Positions 8,140 through 16,590 are shown, counted from the first letter of the stretch. The stretch: 64,000 nucleotides of DNA from Desulfocucumis palustris (GCF_002933875.1 NZ_BFAV01000104.1:37747-101746), one strand, 5' to 3'. Program-made: numbers and translations. The notes: generated from the sequence alone by a model not told the origin.

Positions 8140-9336
8140 ATGTTTTCGGGTTTTTTTTACGTGTTGAGAGACCAGGGGGTGCCGGTTACACCCACCGAAT
8201 GGATGACATTGATGGATGCCCTTAACCAGGGTCTTGCGGGACCAAGCCTGTCGGGATTATATTACCTGGCCCGGTCGGTCCTGGTAAAAAGCGAAACCCA
8301 TTATGACCGTTACGACCAGGCCTTCGCCAACTACTTTAAAGGGGTTGAAACCACCGATAAACTAGCGGATCAGGTGGCCAGGTGGCTGGAAAAATCCCTG
8401 CCCAGGCTGAAGATAGACCCATCCCAGCGGGTGTTTAAAGACTGGGATTTGGAGGAGCTTAAAAAGGCGCTGGAAGAGAGGCTGGCCAAACAGAAGGAGG
8501 AGCACCACGGGGGCTCCCAGTGGATAGGCACCGGTGGTACCTCCCGCTTCGGCCATTCCGGTTATAACCCTGCCGGAATCAGGATAGGAGGGGAGTCAGG
8601 CAACCGCTCCGCGGTAAAAGTGGCCGCCGAAAGGCGCTACAGGGATTTCAGGGCTGACGAGACCATAAATACCAGGCAGTTTGAAGTGGCCCTGAAAAAA
8701 TTAAGGCAGCTCAGTGCCAATGACGAAGGTCCCCGGGAGGACCTGGACATTGACGAGACCGTGGAAGCCACCTGTAAACGGGCGGGACTGCTGGAACTGG
8801 TATGGGAGAAGCCCCGGAAAAATACTTTGAAGCTGGTTTTGATGATGGATTCCGGCGGCTCCATGAATCCTTTTTCCCGGCTCTGCTCCCAGCTCTTTAC
8901 CGCCGCGTCCAGGGCCAACCACTTCAAGGATATTAAATTTTTTTACTTCCACAACTGCGTATATGATAATTTGTTCCTGGACCCGTTCTGCTCCGTGCGA
9001 AATTCGGTGAAAACCCGGGACGTTTTAAGAGACCTTAGCCAGGATTACCGGTTGATAATGGTGGGAGACGCCAGCATGGCCCCCAGCGAATTACTGATGG
9101 CGGGCGGGGCACTGGACTGGGGCGCGGAGAACGAGGAGCCTGGCCTGGCCTGGCTGGAAAGGCTTAACCGGCATTTTCACCACAGTGTCTGGCTAAACCC
9201 TCTTACTGCGGCTGAATGGCCTCCGGTGGAGGCCACTTACGATACAATAGCTTATATCCGCAGGCTTTTTCCCATGTTTGAGCTGACGGTGGAAGGTCTT
9301 GAAAGGGCTGTTAACAGGCTGAAGGTAAATAAATAG
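8140..9336 (+). CDS. VWA-domain protein, CoxE-like, MoxR partner
   Basis: A 398-residue protein with a helical N-terminal half (about 1-130), a Gly-rich linker (GTGGTSRFGHSGYNPAG) and a von Willebrand A domain (about 225-395). The MIDAS metal site reads MMDSGGSMNPF; the canonical DxSxS is therefore D-S-G-G-S, with Gly at the usual Ser position. A later GDASMAPSEL resembles the third MIDAS loop. The layout matches CoxE-like partners of MoxR ATPases. It has no signal peptide or membrane helix. It is the last gene of the RCC1-moxR-VWA operon, with 18 bases between it and the ATPase. Confidence 0.88.
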   Translation: MFSGFFYVLRDQGVPVTPTEWMTLMDALNQGLAGPSLSGLYYLARSVLVKSETHYDRYDQAFANYFKGVETTDKLADQVARWLEKSLPRLKIDPSQRVFKDWDLEELKKALEERLAKQKEEHHGGSQWIGTGGTSRFGHSGYNPAGIRIGGESGNRSAVKVAAERRYRDFRADETINTRQFEVALKKLRQLSANDEGPREDLDIDETVEATCKRAGLLELVWEKPRKNTLKLVLMMDSGGSMNPFSRLCSQLFTAASRANHFKDIKFFYFHNCVYDNLFLDPFCSVRNSVKTRDVLRDLSQDYRLIMVGDASMAPSELLMAGGALDWGAENEEPGLAWLERLNRHFHHSVWLNPLTAAEWPPVEATYDTIAYIRRLFPMFELTVEGLERAVNRLKVNK

Positions 9337-9415
9337 ACAAATATTCAAAAAATTAAAGGAATTCCGGCAGGTTGACAGAATATTGAATTTAATACATTCG
9401 GGGGGGATGACAGAG

Positions 9416-9859
9416 TTGGAAAATGATATTACCGTGGAAGCCCGGAATAGGGCTGGAGGTCATTTTAAATCCGGGTACAACTGTGCTGAGGCAATTTTTC
9501 TTGCTTTTAGGGAAATGCTTACACCGGATGTTCCCGCGGATATGGTCCGGATGTTTACCGGGCTGGGCGGGGGACTGGGCCATGCCGGCTGTATGTGCGG
9601 CGCCCTTGCGGGTTCCGCCCTGGTGCTAGGGCTTCTAAAGGGCCGCACATCCCAGGAGGAGGACAGGGAGCCGGCCTATGACCTGGCCAGGGAATTCCAT
9701 GACCGTTTTGAGCAGAAATACGGCTATACCTGCTGCAGGAGCCTTAACCCGCATCCCTTTGACACGCCGGAACACCTGAAGAACTGCCTCAAAATAACCG
9801 GCAATACCGGTAAATTGTTGATGGAGTTTTTGCAGGAAAAGAATCTGGCAGCCCAATAG
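9416..9859 (+). CDS. C_GCAxxG_C_C family redox-type protein
   Basis: About 147 residues from TTG at 9416, which sits about 9 bases after a seven-G ribosome site; in-frame starts at 9383 and 9407 are possible. The family signature is complete: SGYNCAEA early, then GGGLGHAGCMCGALAG, then YTCCRSL and HLKNC near the C-terminus. Members are small anaerobe proteins named for this conserved Cys pattern, thought to bind a redox group or metal; no reaction is established. The next gene (UPF0102) starts 21 bases later. Confidence 0.85.
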   Translation: MENDITVEARNRAGGHFKSGYNCAEAIFLAFREMLTPDVPADMVRMFTGLGGGLGHAGCMCGALAGSALVLGLLKGRTSQEEDREPAYDLAREFHDRFEQKYGYTCCRSLNPHPFDTPEHLKNCLKITGNTGKLLMEFLQEKNLAAQ

Positions 9860-9880
9860 GGGACTCCGAAAGGATTTGGA

Positions 9881-10240
9881 ATGACTGTAAAAAGGCTTGC
9901 CCTTGGTCGCGCGGGTGAAGACCGGGCGGTTGGATATTTTAAAGAGCTTGGCTACATTATTGTTGAAAGGAATTTCCGCTGCAAGCTGGGGGAAATCGAC
10001 ATAGTGGCCAGGGACGGGCCGGTTTTGGTTTTTATCGAGGTTAGAACCCGGAGGGGTGACGGCTACGGCAGCGCCCTGGAGAGCATAGTCTATAAAAAGC
10101 AGTTGAAAGTCCGCCAGGTTGCCAAATACTATCTCCAGTCCACCGGTTTATTTAGCGGGCCTGTACGCTTCGACGTGCTTGCCCTGACGGCGGGACCCGG
10201 CGGGATTGTAAAGGTAGAGCATGTAAAGAACGCCTTTTGA
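9881..10240 (+). CDS. yraN: UPF0102 (YraN) family protein
   Basis: A 119-residue protein with the family opening GRAGEDRAVGYFKELGYIIVERNFRCKLGEIDIVARDG and the nuclease-like core VFIEVRTRR. The fold belongs to the restriction-endonuclease-like superfamily (E..D..E-x-R), so it may act on DNA, but its cellular job is not established. In many Firmicutes it lies near rnhB and ylqF-type genes; here it follows the Cys-rich protein. A terminator stem overlaps its stop codon. Confidence 0.92.
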   Translation: MTVKRLALGRAGEDRAVGYFKELGYIIVERNFRCKLGEIDIVARDGPVLVFIEVRTRRGDGYGSALESIVYKKQLKVRQVAKYYLQSTGLFSGPVRFDVLALTAGPGGIVKVEHVKNAF

Positions 10241-10260
10241 ATAGCAAAGGGCGTTCTTTA
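10224..10260 (+). terminator. Terminator overlapping the yraN stop
   Basis: TAAAGAACGCC (10224-10234) pairs perfectly with GGCGTTCTTTA (10250-10260), and TTT/AAA extend the stem. The stop codon TGA lies in the loop region. Confidence 0.7.
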
Positions 10261-10337
10261 ACTTTCCCGCCGGTAAGAGAGTCCCCACTCCGGGCCTTCC
10301 TTACCGGCGAAGCGAGAGTCAAGGTAGGGATAGCTCA
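10259..10337 (+). repeat. Dispersed structured repeat, copy 1
   Basis: About 80 bases clearly related to 37061-37136. Both open with TAACTTTCCCGCCGG and share the later block GGCGAAGCGAGAG. In this copy CGCCGGTAAG near the start is complementary to CTTACCGGCG 20-odd bases later, giving a 10-bp stem with an imperfect counterpart in the other copy. No known riboswitch was recognised. It may be a small RNA, a transcribed leader or a mobile intergenic element. Confidence 0.65.
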
Positions 10338-10479
10338 CAATATAAAGGTTTGCCTGGAGGGAAAGGGGGCATGCTGTGAAAGACTGTCCCTTTTTTTATG
10401 CCATGTAGTATAATAATTGGTAAAATTAATCTATTATGTATCAGGAGTTTTCAGTTGGTTATTTCAATGAGGTGAAATA

Positions 10480-10761
10480 ATGATTGTCGGATTATTAACT
10501 CTGGAACTGTTCATTGGTGAGGCGGAATCTTTAAAGGACAAGAGGCGTGTGCTGAAAAGCATCATCGACAAAATGAAGGCCAAATTTAATATCTCCGTGG
10601 CCGAAGTGGATAAACAGGATTTATGGCAGTTCTCCACCGTCGGGGTGTCTTGCGTTTCCAACGAAGCCTCCCACGTGCATCAGATGCTGTCCGCCGCGGT
10701 TAAATTTGTGGAAAGCCAGGGTACTGTGGAGATACTTGATATGCAAACCGAATTGCTTTAA
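10480..10761 (+). CDS. DUF503 (YlxP-like) family protein
   Basis: A 93-residue protein that matches the YlxP/DUF503 family throughout: MIVGLLTLELFIGEAESLKDKRRVLKS at the start and a central KFNISVAEVDKQDLWQ. It is a small ferredoxin-like fold found in many Firmicutes, often near infB-rbfA; the B. subtilis relative is linked to ribosome assembly, but biochemical function is unproven. Here it stands alone with an AT-rich upstream region and an SD GAGGTG. It is convergent with the exporter gene, whose stop lies 9 bases away. Confidence 0.9.
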   Translation: MIVGLLTLELFIGEAESLKDKRRVLKSIIDKMKAKFNISVAEVDKQDLWQFSTVGVSCVSNEASHVHQMLSAAVKFVESQGTVEILDMQTELL

Positions 10762-10769
10762 AACCCCTT

Positions 10770-11678
10770 TCATGCTCCGGCAGCTTCACGGGCTGCCGGT
10801 TCTTCTTCGGCCTTTTCCCCGCCTTTAAGCTCCGCTGCAAGCATGCCCGCCAGTATTAAAAAACATCCCAAAAGTTGCCTTACGGATAGTAATTCATCGG
10901 CCAGCACGAAGGCTGAGAGGGCGGCAAAAATCGGTTCCATGGTAAATATTATGGCTGTATGGGTGGTCGAGGTGAACCTTTGCACCTTGTTCTGAATCAG
11001 GAAAGCCAGGGCCGTGGCGGGAATAGCCGTAATCAGCAGGGCCACCCACACCGGTCTGGTGAATTCTCCCGGCATGGTTTCCAGGAACATCCCGAAAATA
11101 AAACTCATGGCGGAAACGGTGCCGATCTGGATAATGGCCAGCAGCACCGGGTCCATTTTACTGGCGTAGCGTCCCACCATAATAATGTGCAGGGCATAGC
11201 ATACGGCGCAGAAAAATGTAAGCGTATCCCCGTAATTAATGGTGAAGGAATCGTTTATGGCCAGAAGTCCCAAGCCGGCTGCCGCGGAAAGGACTCCCAG
11301 GGTCGTATATACGGACGGTATGCGCTTTAGTCCGATGGCTGCGAAAAGCGGTACCAGCACCACCGCCAGGCCGGTAATAAAACCGGAATTGGCGGCGCCG
11401 GTATACTGCAGGCCAACTGTCTGGAAGGCGTAACCTCCAAAGAGAAAAGCGCCGATGTAAGCCCCTGCGGCCAGATTTGACCTGTTTATGCCGGAAAGCC
11501 TCCTGTAATATATTGCTGCCAGAAAAATAGCGGCCAGCAAGAATCTGATTGCCAGGAAATAATAGGGTCCTATGCCGCTCAGCGCATCCTGAACAGCCAC
11601 AAAGGAAAAGCCCCAGACGGCGGTTACCCCCACCAGGGAGAGGTCCGCCTTAACCTGCCGCAATTTATTGCCTGCCAT
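10770..11678 (-). CDS. EamA/DMT-family transporter
   Basis: About 302 residues from ATG at 11678, which has AAAGGTGAT upstream; an in-frame ATG at 11759 would add 27 residues without a good ribosome site. Ten hydrophobic segments are arranged as two EamA repeats of five, the standard drug/metabolite transporter layout. The first begins with LVGVTAVWGFSFVAVQDAL and the second has MEPIFAALSAFVLADELLS. Such proteins export or exchange small metabolites such as amino acids; the substrate is not readable. It lies between DUF503 and a decayed binding-protein gene. The C-terminal tail is rich in Glu and Ala. Confidence 0.9.
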   Translation of the reverse strand: MAGNKLRQVKADLSLVGVTAVWGFSFVAVQDALSGIGPYYFLAIRFLLAAIFLAAIYYRRLSGINRSNLAAGAYIGAFLFGGYAFQTVGLQYTGAANSGFITGLAVVLVPLFAAIGLKRIPSVYTTLGVLSAAAGLGLLAINDSFTINYGDTLTFFCAVCYALHIIMVGRYASKMDPVLLAIIQIGTVSAMSFIFGMFLETMPGEFTRPVWVALLITAIPATALAFLIQNKVQRFTSTTHTAIIFTMEPIFAALSAFVLADELLSVRQLLGCFLILAGMLAAELKGGEKAEEEPAAREAAGA

Positions 11679-11799
11679 TAATATATCACCTTTATTCTCC
11701 CGGATATTAAGCGCTTCTTCAACTTGAAACATTGTCCCACGGCGCCATTGCCCTGTCAAGATTAACCTTTTTGCTAAAGTATTTAGGAATGCTATAAAA

Positions 11800-12078
11800 A
11801 TGTACCATTTAATAAATATGTCCGACGCGGTTGTGGATGACTACCCGGTATTCTCCTACTACATCAAGCAGAATCCGGGCTCTGTTAAAATTGTGGGGGA
11901 GTTGAGAACAAACGATTACTACGGCATAGCCTTTCCTAAAAAGAATACCGAACTGCCGGAAAAAGTGAACGCAGCACTTATGACCCTCAAGGAAAACGGC
12001 AAGTATGCCGAAATATACAAGAAATGGTTTGTCCAGTAACCTCCCGCCTACATCCCCGGGGAACCGCCTGCCAAGTAG
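11800..12078 (+). pseudogene. Remnant of an amino-acid ABC transporter binding protein
   Basis: This is a truncated duplicate of the C-terminal third of the binding protein at 12280-13107. The visible residues (DAVVDDYPVF to AEIYKKWFVQ) align without gaps with residues about 190-263 of the intact gene. A TAA at 12037-12039 occupies the codon that is GAT (Asp) in the intact copy. Reading through it continues the homology as PPAYIPGEPPAK to a TAG at 12076. The first two-thirds of the gene are missing; unrelated sequence and the EamA gene stand where they should be. It has no usable signal peptide and is not expected to function. Confidence 0.88.
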
Positions 12079-12106
12079 AAAATAAATTGAATGATGCGGT
12101 TTAAAC

Positions 12107-12142
12107 AATAAGCGCGGCACATAAAGGTTGCGCTTATTTTCA
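12107..12142 (+). terminator. Terminator after the pseudogene
   Basis: AATAAGCGC (12107-12115) pairs with GCGCTTATT (12130-12138) and is followed by TTTTC. It probably served the ancestral full-length gene. Confidence 0.65.
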
Positions 12143-12279
12143 TTAGGATTTGCCTTTTACAGGTAAGTATTAATTAACTGGTGTTAAAAATTAATGGTTT
12201 GTTAAATTTTAAGGCAGGATTTTGCTACTTTTAAGCGAAAAAATATTAGTGCTAAAAATACATAGAAGGAGGTAGGGTT

Positions 12280-13107
12280 TTGAAGAAAACTGTAAAATGG
12301 GTTCTTGTGGCTTTTGCCGTACTGGCTCTGGCAATGGTTGCCGCGGGCTGTGGCGGCCAGAAGGAAGCCGGCAAGGAAACCCCCAAGGAAAACTCCACTG
12401 AAAACCAAAAGTATGTTTTTGGTTCCGACACGGCATATGCTCCTTTTGAATCCATGGACAACACCACCGGAAAACTGGTTGGTTTTGATGTGGACCTGAT
12501 TGACGCCATTAATGAGACTGCCAATATCAGCATTGAAATTAAGGGTATGAATTTTGACGGTCTTATTCCTGCCCTGGAAACCGGCAGCATTGACGGGGCT
12601 ATTTCAGCCATGACCATCACTGACAAACGCAAGGAGTCCGTTAATTTTTCAGTTCCTTATTACCTTTCCGGCCAGAGCGTGGCCGTACGCATGGACAATG
12701 AGGCCGTCAAGGGATTTGACGACCTGAAGGGCAAAAAACTGGGCGTCCAGATAGCCACCACCGGCGCCGACGAGGCCCGTAAGGTTCCCGATGCCGTTGT
12801 TACCGACTACAATACCATTAACGAAGCCTTTTTAGCGTTGAAAACCGGCGCGGTGGAGGCGGTTGTAAACGACTACCCGGTATCCGCCTATTACATCAAA
12901 CAGAATCCCGATGCGGCTAAAATAGTGGGCGACTTGAGGACAAGCGAACACTACGGAATCGCTTTCCCCAAAAAGAACACCGAACTGCTGGAAAAAGTCA
13001 ACGCGGCGCTTAATACCCTGAAAGAAAACGGAAAGTATGCCGAAATATACAAGAAATGGTTCGGTCAGGATCCTCCCGCCTACCTGCCCGGGGAACCAAC
13101 CAGTTAA
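12280..13107 (+). CDS. glnH: Polar amino-acid ABC transporter substrate-binding lipoprotein
   Basis: A 275-residue family 3 solute-binding protein. The N-terminus is a lipoprotein signal: KK, a hydrophobic run, then lipobox MVAAGC with the lipid-bearing Cys at about residue 24. It then has an early YVFGSDTAYAPFE and GFDVDLIDAI phrase typical of glutamine/arginine binding proteins, and a closing AEIYKKWFG. The start is TTG with GGAGGTAGGG upstream. Permease and ATPase genes follow at once. A perfect hairpin between this gene and the permease probably lets more binding protein be made than membrane parts. The substrate is likely a polar amino acid; Gln, Arg or Glu cannot be told apart. Confidence 0.93.
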   Translation: MKKTVKWVLVAFAVLALAMVAAGCGGQKEAGKETPKENSTENQKYVFGSDTAYAPFESMDNTTGKLVGFDVDLIDAINETANISIEIKGMNFDGLIPALETGSIDGAISAMTITDKRKESVNFSVPYYLSGQSVAVRMDNEAVKGFDDLKGKKLGVQIATTGADEARKVPDAVVTDYNTINEAFLALKTGAVEAVVNDYPVSAYYIKQNPDAAKIVGDLRTSEHYGIAFPKKNTELLEKVNAALNTLKENGKYAEIYKKWFGQDPPAYLPGEPTS

Positions 13108-13140
13108 GGCAATAGAATAATCAAATAGTACTGACATGAG

Positions 13141-13175
13141 AATATGCGTAACACAAAGAGTGTTACGCATATTTA
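13141..13175 (+). terminator. Intra-operon hairpin (partial terminator or stabiliser)
   Basis: AATATGCGTAACAC (13141-13154) and GTGTTACGCATATT (13160-13173) form a perfect 14-bp stem with a 5-base loop between binding-protein and permease genes. The T tract is short, so partial termination or protection of the upstream message is more likely than full termination. Confidence 0.7.
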
Positions 13176-13202
13176 ATGTCCGGTGGGATTTGGGGTGATA
13201 TA

Positions 13203-13904
13203 TTGGATGTAGTCATAGAGTCGTTTCCTTTTTTCCTGACTGGGGCTTCCATGACTATCAAAATAACGGTCCTGGCGGTGACCTTCGGGTGTATACTGGG
13301 ACTGTTCCTGGCATTGTTAAGGTTATCCAAAAACAGATTGATTAGTTTTCTTGCAGTTTGTTATATTGATTTTTTCAGAGGCACGCCGTTATTGGTGCAG
13401 ATTTTGATCATCGCCTTTGGAATTCCCAATCTCCTGGAGGTGGGGCAAAGTTACCTGGTAAAAAACCTTGGCATGCCCCAAATACTACACAACTACGCGC
13501 TGCCTATTTTTGTCATCGCGGTGCTTGCCACCACCCTTAACAGCGGGGCTTATATAGCGGAAATTTTTCGGGCCGGTGTGCAATCCATAGACAGGGGACA
13601 GATGGAGGCGGCCCGCTCCCTGGGACTGACCCATGCCCAGGCCATGCGCTACATCATCCTGCCCCAGGCTTTTAAAAGGGTGGTTCCGCCCCTGGGCAAC
13701 GAATTTATAGCCATGTTAAAGGATACTTCCCTGCTTTCCGTTATAGGCCTGGTGGAACTCACCAGATCGGGCCAGTTAACCGTGGGAGCCACGTACAAAG
13801 CCTTTCCGGTGCTGTTGACCATCGCCTTTATTTACCTGGTGATGACCCTGGCCATTTCCCGCCTGGTAGACTATTTGGAAAGGAGGCTGAAAACCGGTGA
13901 TTGA
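13203..13904 (+). CDS. glnP: Amino-acid ABC transporter permease
   Basis: A HisM/GlnP-type permease of about 233 residues from TTG at 13203, with GGGGTGAT upstream; ATG at 13176 is in frame but lies against the hairpin without a clear ribosome site. It has five or so hydrophobic helices and the ATPase-docking EAA loop [31 protein letters not shown] is the hallmark of polar amino-acid permeases. Its stop overlaps the start of the ATPase gene by 8 bases, so the two are translationally coupled. Confidence 0.93.
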   Translation: MDVVIESFPFFLTGASMTIKITVLAVTFGCILGLFLALLRLSKNRLISFLAVCYIDFFRGTPLLVQILIIAFGIPNLLEVGQSYLVKNLGMPQILHNYALPIFVIAVLATTLNSGAYIAEIFRAGVQSIDRGQMEAARSLGLTHAQAMRYIILPQAFKRVVPPLGNEFIAMLKDTSLLSVIGLVELTRSGQLTVGATYKAFPVLLTIAFIYLVMTLAISRLVDYLERRLKTGD

Positions 13905-14619
13905 GGTTAAGAATCTTCATAAAAGATTTAACAAGCTACACGTTTTAAAAGGAATCGACTGCCGGGTTTCAGCCCAGGAAGTGGTTTGTGTTATCGGCCC
14001 CAGCGGCTCCGGAAAAAGCACCTTTTTACGATGTATTAATCTTCTGGAGGAGCCCACCGAGGGAGAAATATACATTGAAAATGTTAAAATCAACGACCCC
14101 AAAACCAATATCAATAACATCAGGGCCGAGGTGGGCATGGTTTTTCAGCGGTTTAACCTTTTCCCCCACAAAACCGCCCTGGAAAACATAACCCTGGCTC
14201 CGGCGAAGGTAAGAAATGTTTCCAAGCAGGAAGCCGAGCGGGATGCCCACAAACTGCTGCAAAAAGTGGGACTTACCGACAAGGCCAATGTTTATCCCGA
14301 CCAGCTTTCCGGCGGGCAGCAGCAAAGGGTGGCCATTGCCCGGGCTCTGGCCATGAAGCCCAAAGTGATGCTTTTCGACGAACCCACCTCCGCCCTGGAC
14401 CCGGAGATGGTGGGCGAGGTGCTGGCGGTGATGAAGGATCTGGCCCGGGAGGGAATGACCATGATAGTGGTCACCCATGAAATGGGTTTTGCCAGGGAGG
14501 TGGGAGACCGGGTGATATTTATGGATGAGGGCTGTATATTGGAGGAGGGAACTCCTGAGAAAATATTCGGTGATCCCCACAATGACAGACTGAAATCTTT
14601 TTTGAGCAAGATTTTGTAA
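13897..14619 (+). CDS. glnQ: Amino-acid ABC transporter ATP-binding protein
   Basis: A 240-residue ABC ATPase of the GlnQ/HisP type. Walker [10 protein letters not shown] is near residue 32, the Q-loop is [10 protein letters not shown], the signature [15 protein letters not shown], Walker [14 protein letters not shown] and the H-loop VTHEMGFA. The phrase [10 protein letters not shown] is typical for polar amino-acid uptake systems. The start is GTG with AGGAGG upstream, overlapping the permease stop. It ends just before a GC-rich terminator and closes the three-gene importer operon. Confidence 0.95.
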   Translation: MIEVKNLHKRFNKLHVLKGIDCRVSAQEVVCVIGPSGSGKSTFLRCINLLEEPTEGEIYIENVKINDPKTNINNIRAEVGMVFQRFNLFPHKTALENITLAPAKVRNVSKQEAERDAHKLLQKVGLTDKANVYPDQLSGGQQQRVAIARALAMKPKVMLFDEPTSALDPEMVGEVLAVMKDLAREGMTMIVVTHEMGFAREVGDRVIFMDEGCILEEGTPEKIFGDPHNDRLKSFLSKIL

Positions 14620-14624
14620 AACAG

Positions 14625-14650
14625 CCCCCCATAAAGGGGGTTAATTTTTA
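14625..14650 (+). terminator. Terminator after the ABC transporter operon
   Basis: CCCCC (14626-14630) and GGGGG (14636-14640) flank an ATAAA loop, followed by TTAATTTTT. Confidence 0.7.
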
Positions 14651-14680
14651 AGCGTTGACTGACATTTTGGCCCTGTAATT

Positions 14681-14742
14681 GCATGTATACTTTCGTGACA
14701 CCGTTCGGGGGTGAAGGTTTTTTGATTGAAAAGTATACATGC
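14681..14742. promoter_or_regulatory. Inverted repeat spanning the GNAT start region
   Basis: GCATGTATACTTT (14681-14693) and AAAGTATACATGC (14730-14742) are perfect 13-base arms that enclose the ribosome site and the TTG start at 14722. In DNA it could be an operator. In RNA it would form a long hairpin holding the ribosome site in its loop. Confidence 0.5.
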
Positions 14743-15246
14743 GGCTTTAATTTGTATTATCCCCAGGCCAGAAGGGATTTCGCCTTTTCTTTAATTAAGG
14801 GGATGCCCGGCGTGGGCGCCATAGAATATAAAGTAATCAGGGATTTTGTGCGGGGAATAACCGATTTCGGGGAGATAAATCCCAATTATACGGGATTACG
14901 GGAAATGCCGCGCAACATGGTGCTGCACATGTCCGCTCCTTCGGGCAAAAGCCTTGGTATCATGGTGCTGGAACCCGGAAAAGACCGCCTGGTCCGTATA
15001 GACATTACCCTTTTAAGGGAAGATTGCCGGGGGAAGGGGCTGGGCAAGCACCTTTACGCCTGTGTTGAAAAGGCTTTGGCTGACGGCACCGTGCTTTATG
15101 TGGAGCATGTGACCTTTTACGGCAGTAAATTTTTCAAAAAATGCGGCTTCAACAGGGATGTGGATTTAATAAAAATATTGTCTTCCTCAAACAGGATAGA
15201 TGTGGACCCGGGGGAATGCTCAAGAATATTAAAGGCCTGCGTATAG
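14722..15246 (+). CDS. GNAT-family N-acetyltransferase-like protein
   Basis: About 174 residues from TTG at 14722, preceded by GGGGTGAAGG; an ATG at 14683 is also in frame. The acetyl-CoA-binding motif A is visible as LLREDCRGKGLGKHLYACVEKAL (R-x-x-G-x-G/A), with supporting strands on either side and a late YGSKFFKKCGF typical of the GNAT C-terminal strand. The N-terminal half is not typical, and the acceptor is unknown. The gene stands alone between the transporter and YlbF genes, and a strong inverted repeat overlaps its translation start. Confidence 0.75.
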   Translation: MIEKYTCGFNLYYPQARRDFAFSLIKGMPGVGAIEYKVIRDFVRGITDFGEINPNYTGLREMPRNMVLHMSAPSGKSLGIMVLEPGKDRLVRIDITLLREDCRGKGLGKHLYACVEKALADGTVLYVEHVTFYGSKFFKKCGFNRDVDLIKILSSSNRIDVDPGECSRILKACV

Positions 15247-15384
15247 TAATTCTAATTATAAGAATTCGGGTTGTTGCACAGAAATATTTATGAGAAGAAT
15301 TTACGGAGTTTTTTAACTTTTGGATGGGAATGATTGTTTACATCTTCAATTGTTTACAGAATACAAAAAAACGGAGTGGTTTTG

Positions 15385-15723
15385 ATGTCTATTCTGGATA
15401 AAGCCGCCGACCTGGGCAGGATGCTGGGTAAGTCCAAGGAATACCGGGAGATGAAAGATGCTGAAGCCATGCTGAAAAAGGATCAGGAGGCTGAAAATTT
15501 AATACAGCATTTTTCCATGCTGCAGCAGTCCTATGAAAGAATGCACATGACCGGACATGAAATAACCCCGGAGCATTTGGAAAAGCTTAAAGAGGCAGAG
15601 CAGAATATGATGGCCAATAAAAATGTTAAGATATACTATCGGGCCAGAGGACAGTTCAACAGCCTTTTCAACAACGTTAACCAGAAAATCAGGGAGAACA
15701 TGGAGAATACCGGCAAATCCTGA
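15385..15723 (+). CDS. YlbF/YmcA family regulator
   Basis: About 112 residues from ATG at 15385. The protein is nearly all helical and resembles YlbF/YmcA (com_ylbF) proteins: KAADLGRMLGKSKEYREMKDAEAML at the start and a central run that should form a helical hairpin. In Bacillus, relatives form a complex that helps RNase Y mature mRNAs and that supports competence and sporulation. No Cys cluster is seen here, unlike YmcA/YlbF, which carry Fe-S ligands, so it may be a simpler relative. It is transcribed alone ahead of the siroheme reductase. Confidence 0.8.
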   Translation: MSILDKAADLGRMLGKSKEYREMKDAEAMLKKDQEAENLIQHFSMLQQSYERMHMTGHEITPEHLEKLKEAEQNMMANKNVKIYYRARGQFNSLFNNVNQKIRENMENTGKS

Positions 15724-15855
15724 AGCCCTGCTCCGGCCGCGGCCTGCTTTGGGCCTCCGCCATTCCCGCAATAAAGAAAAAATGCGTATCCTTCCTGTAT
15801 AAATAGCGCTGCAAATAATAACACTAGATACAGATATATTCGCAGGGGGGATAAA

Positions 15856-16590
15856 ATGGATAGAGCGCAGGAAATGACCAGCCAGACCGACAGCCGTTAC
15901 AGACACAATAGCACCGACAGGGATATGCTGGATAAGGGGGCCATATTGCAGAGGGACGGGACATATGCCATAGCTCCCCACATTCCCGGCGGGGTGATCA
16001 TGGATTTCAACCTGCTGAGAAAGATCGCCGACGTGGCGGAGAAGTATAAATGCGCCGCGGTGAAGGCAACCTCATCCCAGCGTCTGGCCATTGTCGGGCT
16101 GAAAAAGGAAGACGTGGACAGCGCCTGGAGGGAGCTGGGAATAGCACCGGGAGCGGCCATAGGCCTGTGCGTGCGCAGTGTAAAATTCTGTCCCGGCACC
16201 ACCTTTTGCAAACGGGGCCAGCAAGACGCGGTTGGTCTGGGTATGTCCATCGACAAAAAGTATCATGGCATGACCCTGCCCTCCAAATTTAAAATAAGCG
16301 TCAGCGGCTGCCCAAACAAATGCATGGATGCCGCCGTTATTGATTTCGGGGTGATGGGCACCAGCAAGGGATTTACCGTGTACGTGGGTGGGAACGGCGG
16401 AGTTACGCCCCGTTTCGGCCAGAAATTGGTGGAGGAAGCCACCAGCGACCAGGTGATGGGGATACTGGACAGGTGCATTGATTATTACAAATCCCAGGCC
16501 CGAACCAACGAAAGGCTGGGTAAATTCATCGACCGGGTGGGATTTGATGCTTTCAGGGAAAACGTATTGCAGCAGGCGGCGGTACATTAA
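15856..16590 (+). CDS. Small siroheme/[4Fe-4S] sulfite or nitrite reductase-like protein
   Basis: A 244-residue protein with the paired Cys motifs that bind coupled siroheme-[4Fe-4S]: CPGTTFC (C-x5-C, about residue 114) and CPNKC (C-x3-C, about residue 153). A ferredoxin-like half domain is at the N-terminus (about 35-95). It is far smaller than assimilatory or dissimilatory sulfite reductase subunits and fits the low-molecular-weight assimilatory type found in anaerobes. Electron donor and true substrate (sulfite, nitrite or other) cannot be read. It starts with ATG after GGGGGG and stands alone ahead of the tRNA-Leu. Confidence 0.87.
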   Translation: MDRAQEMTSQTDSRYRHNSTDRDMLDKGAILQRDGTYAIAPHIPGGVIMDFNLLRKIADVAEKYKCAAVKATSSQRLAIVGLKKEDVDSAWRELGIAPGAAIGLCVRSVKFCPGTTFCKRGQQDAVGLGMSIDKKYHGMTLPSKFKISVSGCPNKCMDAAVIDFGVMGTSKGFTVYVGGNGGVTPRFGQKLVEEATSDQVMGILDRCIDYYKSQARTNERLGKFIDRVGFDAFRENVLQQAAVH

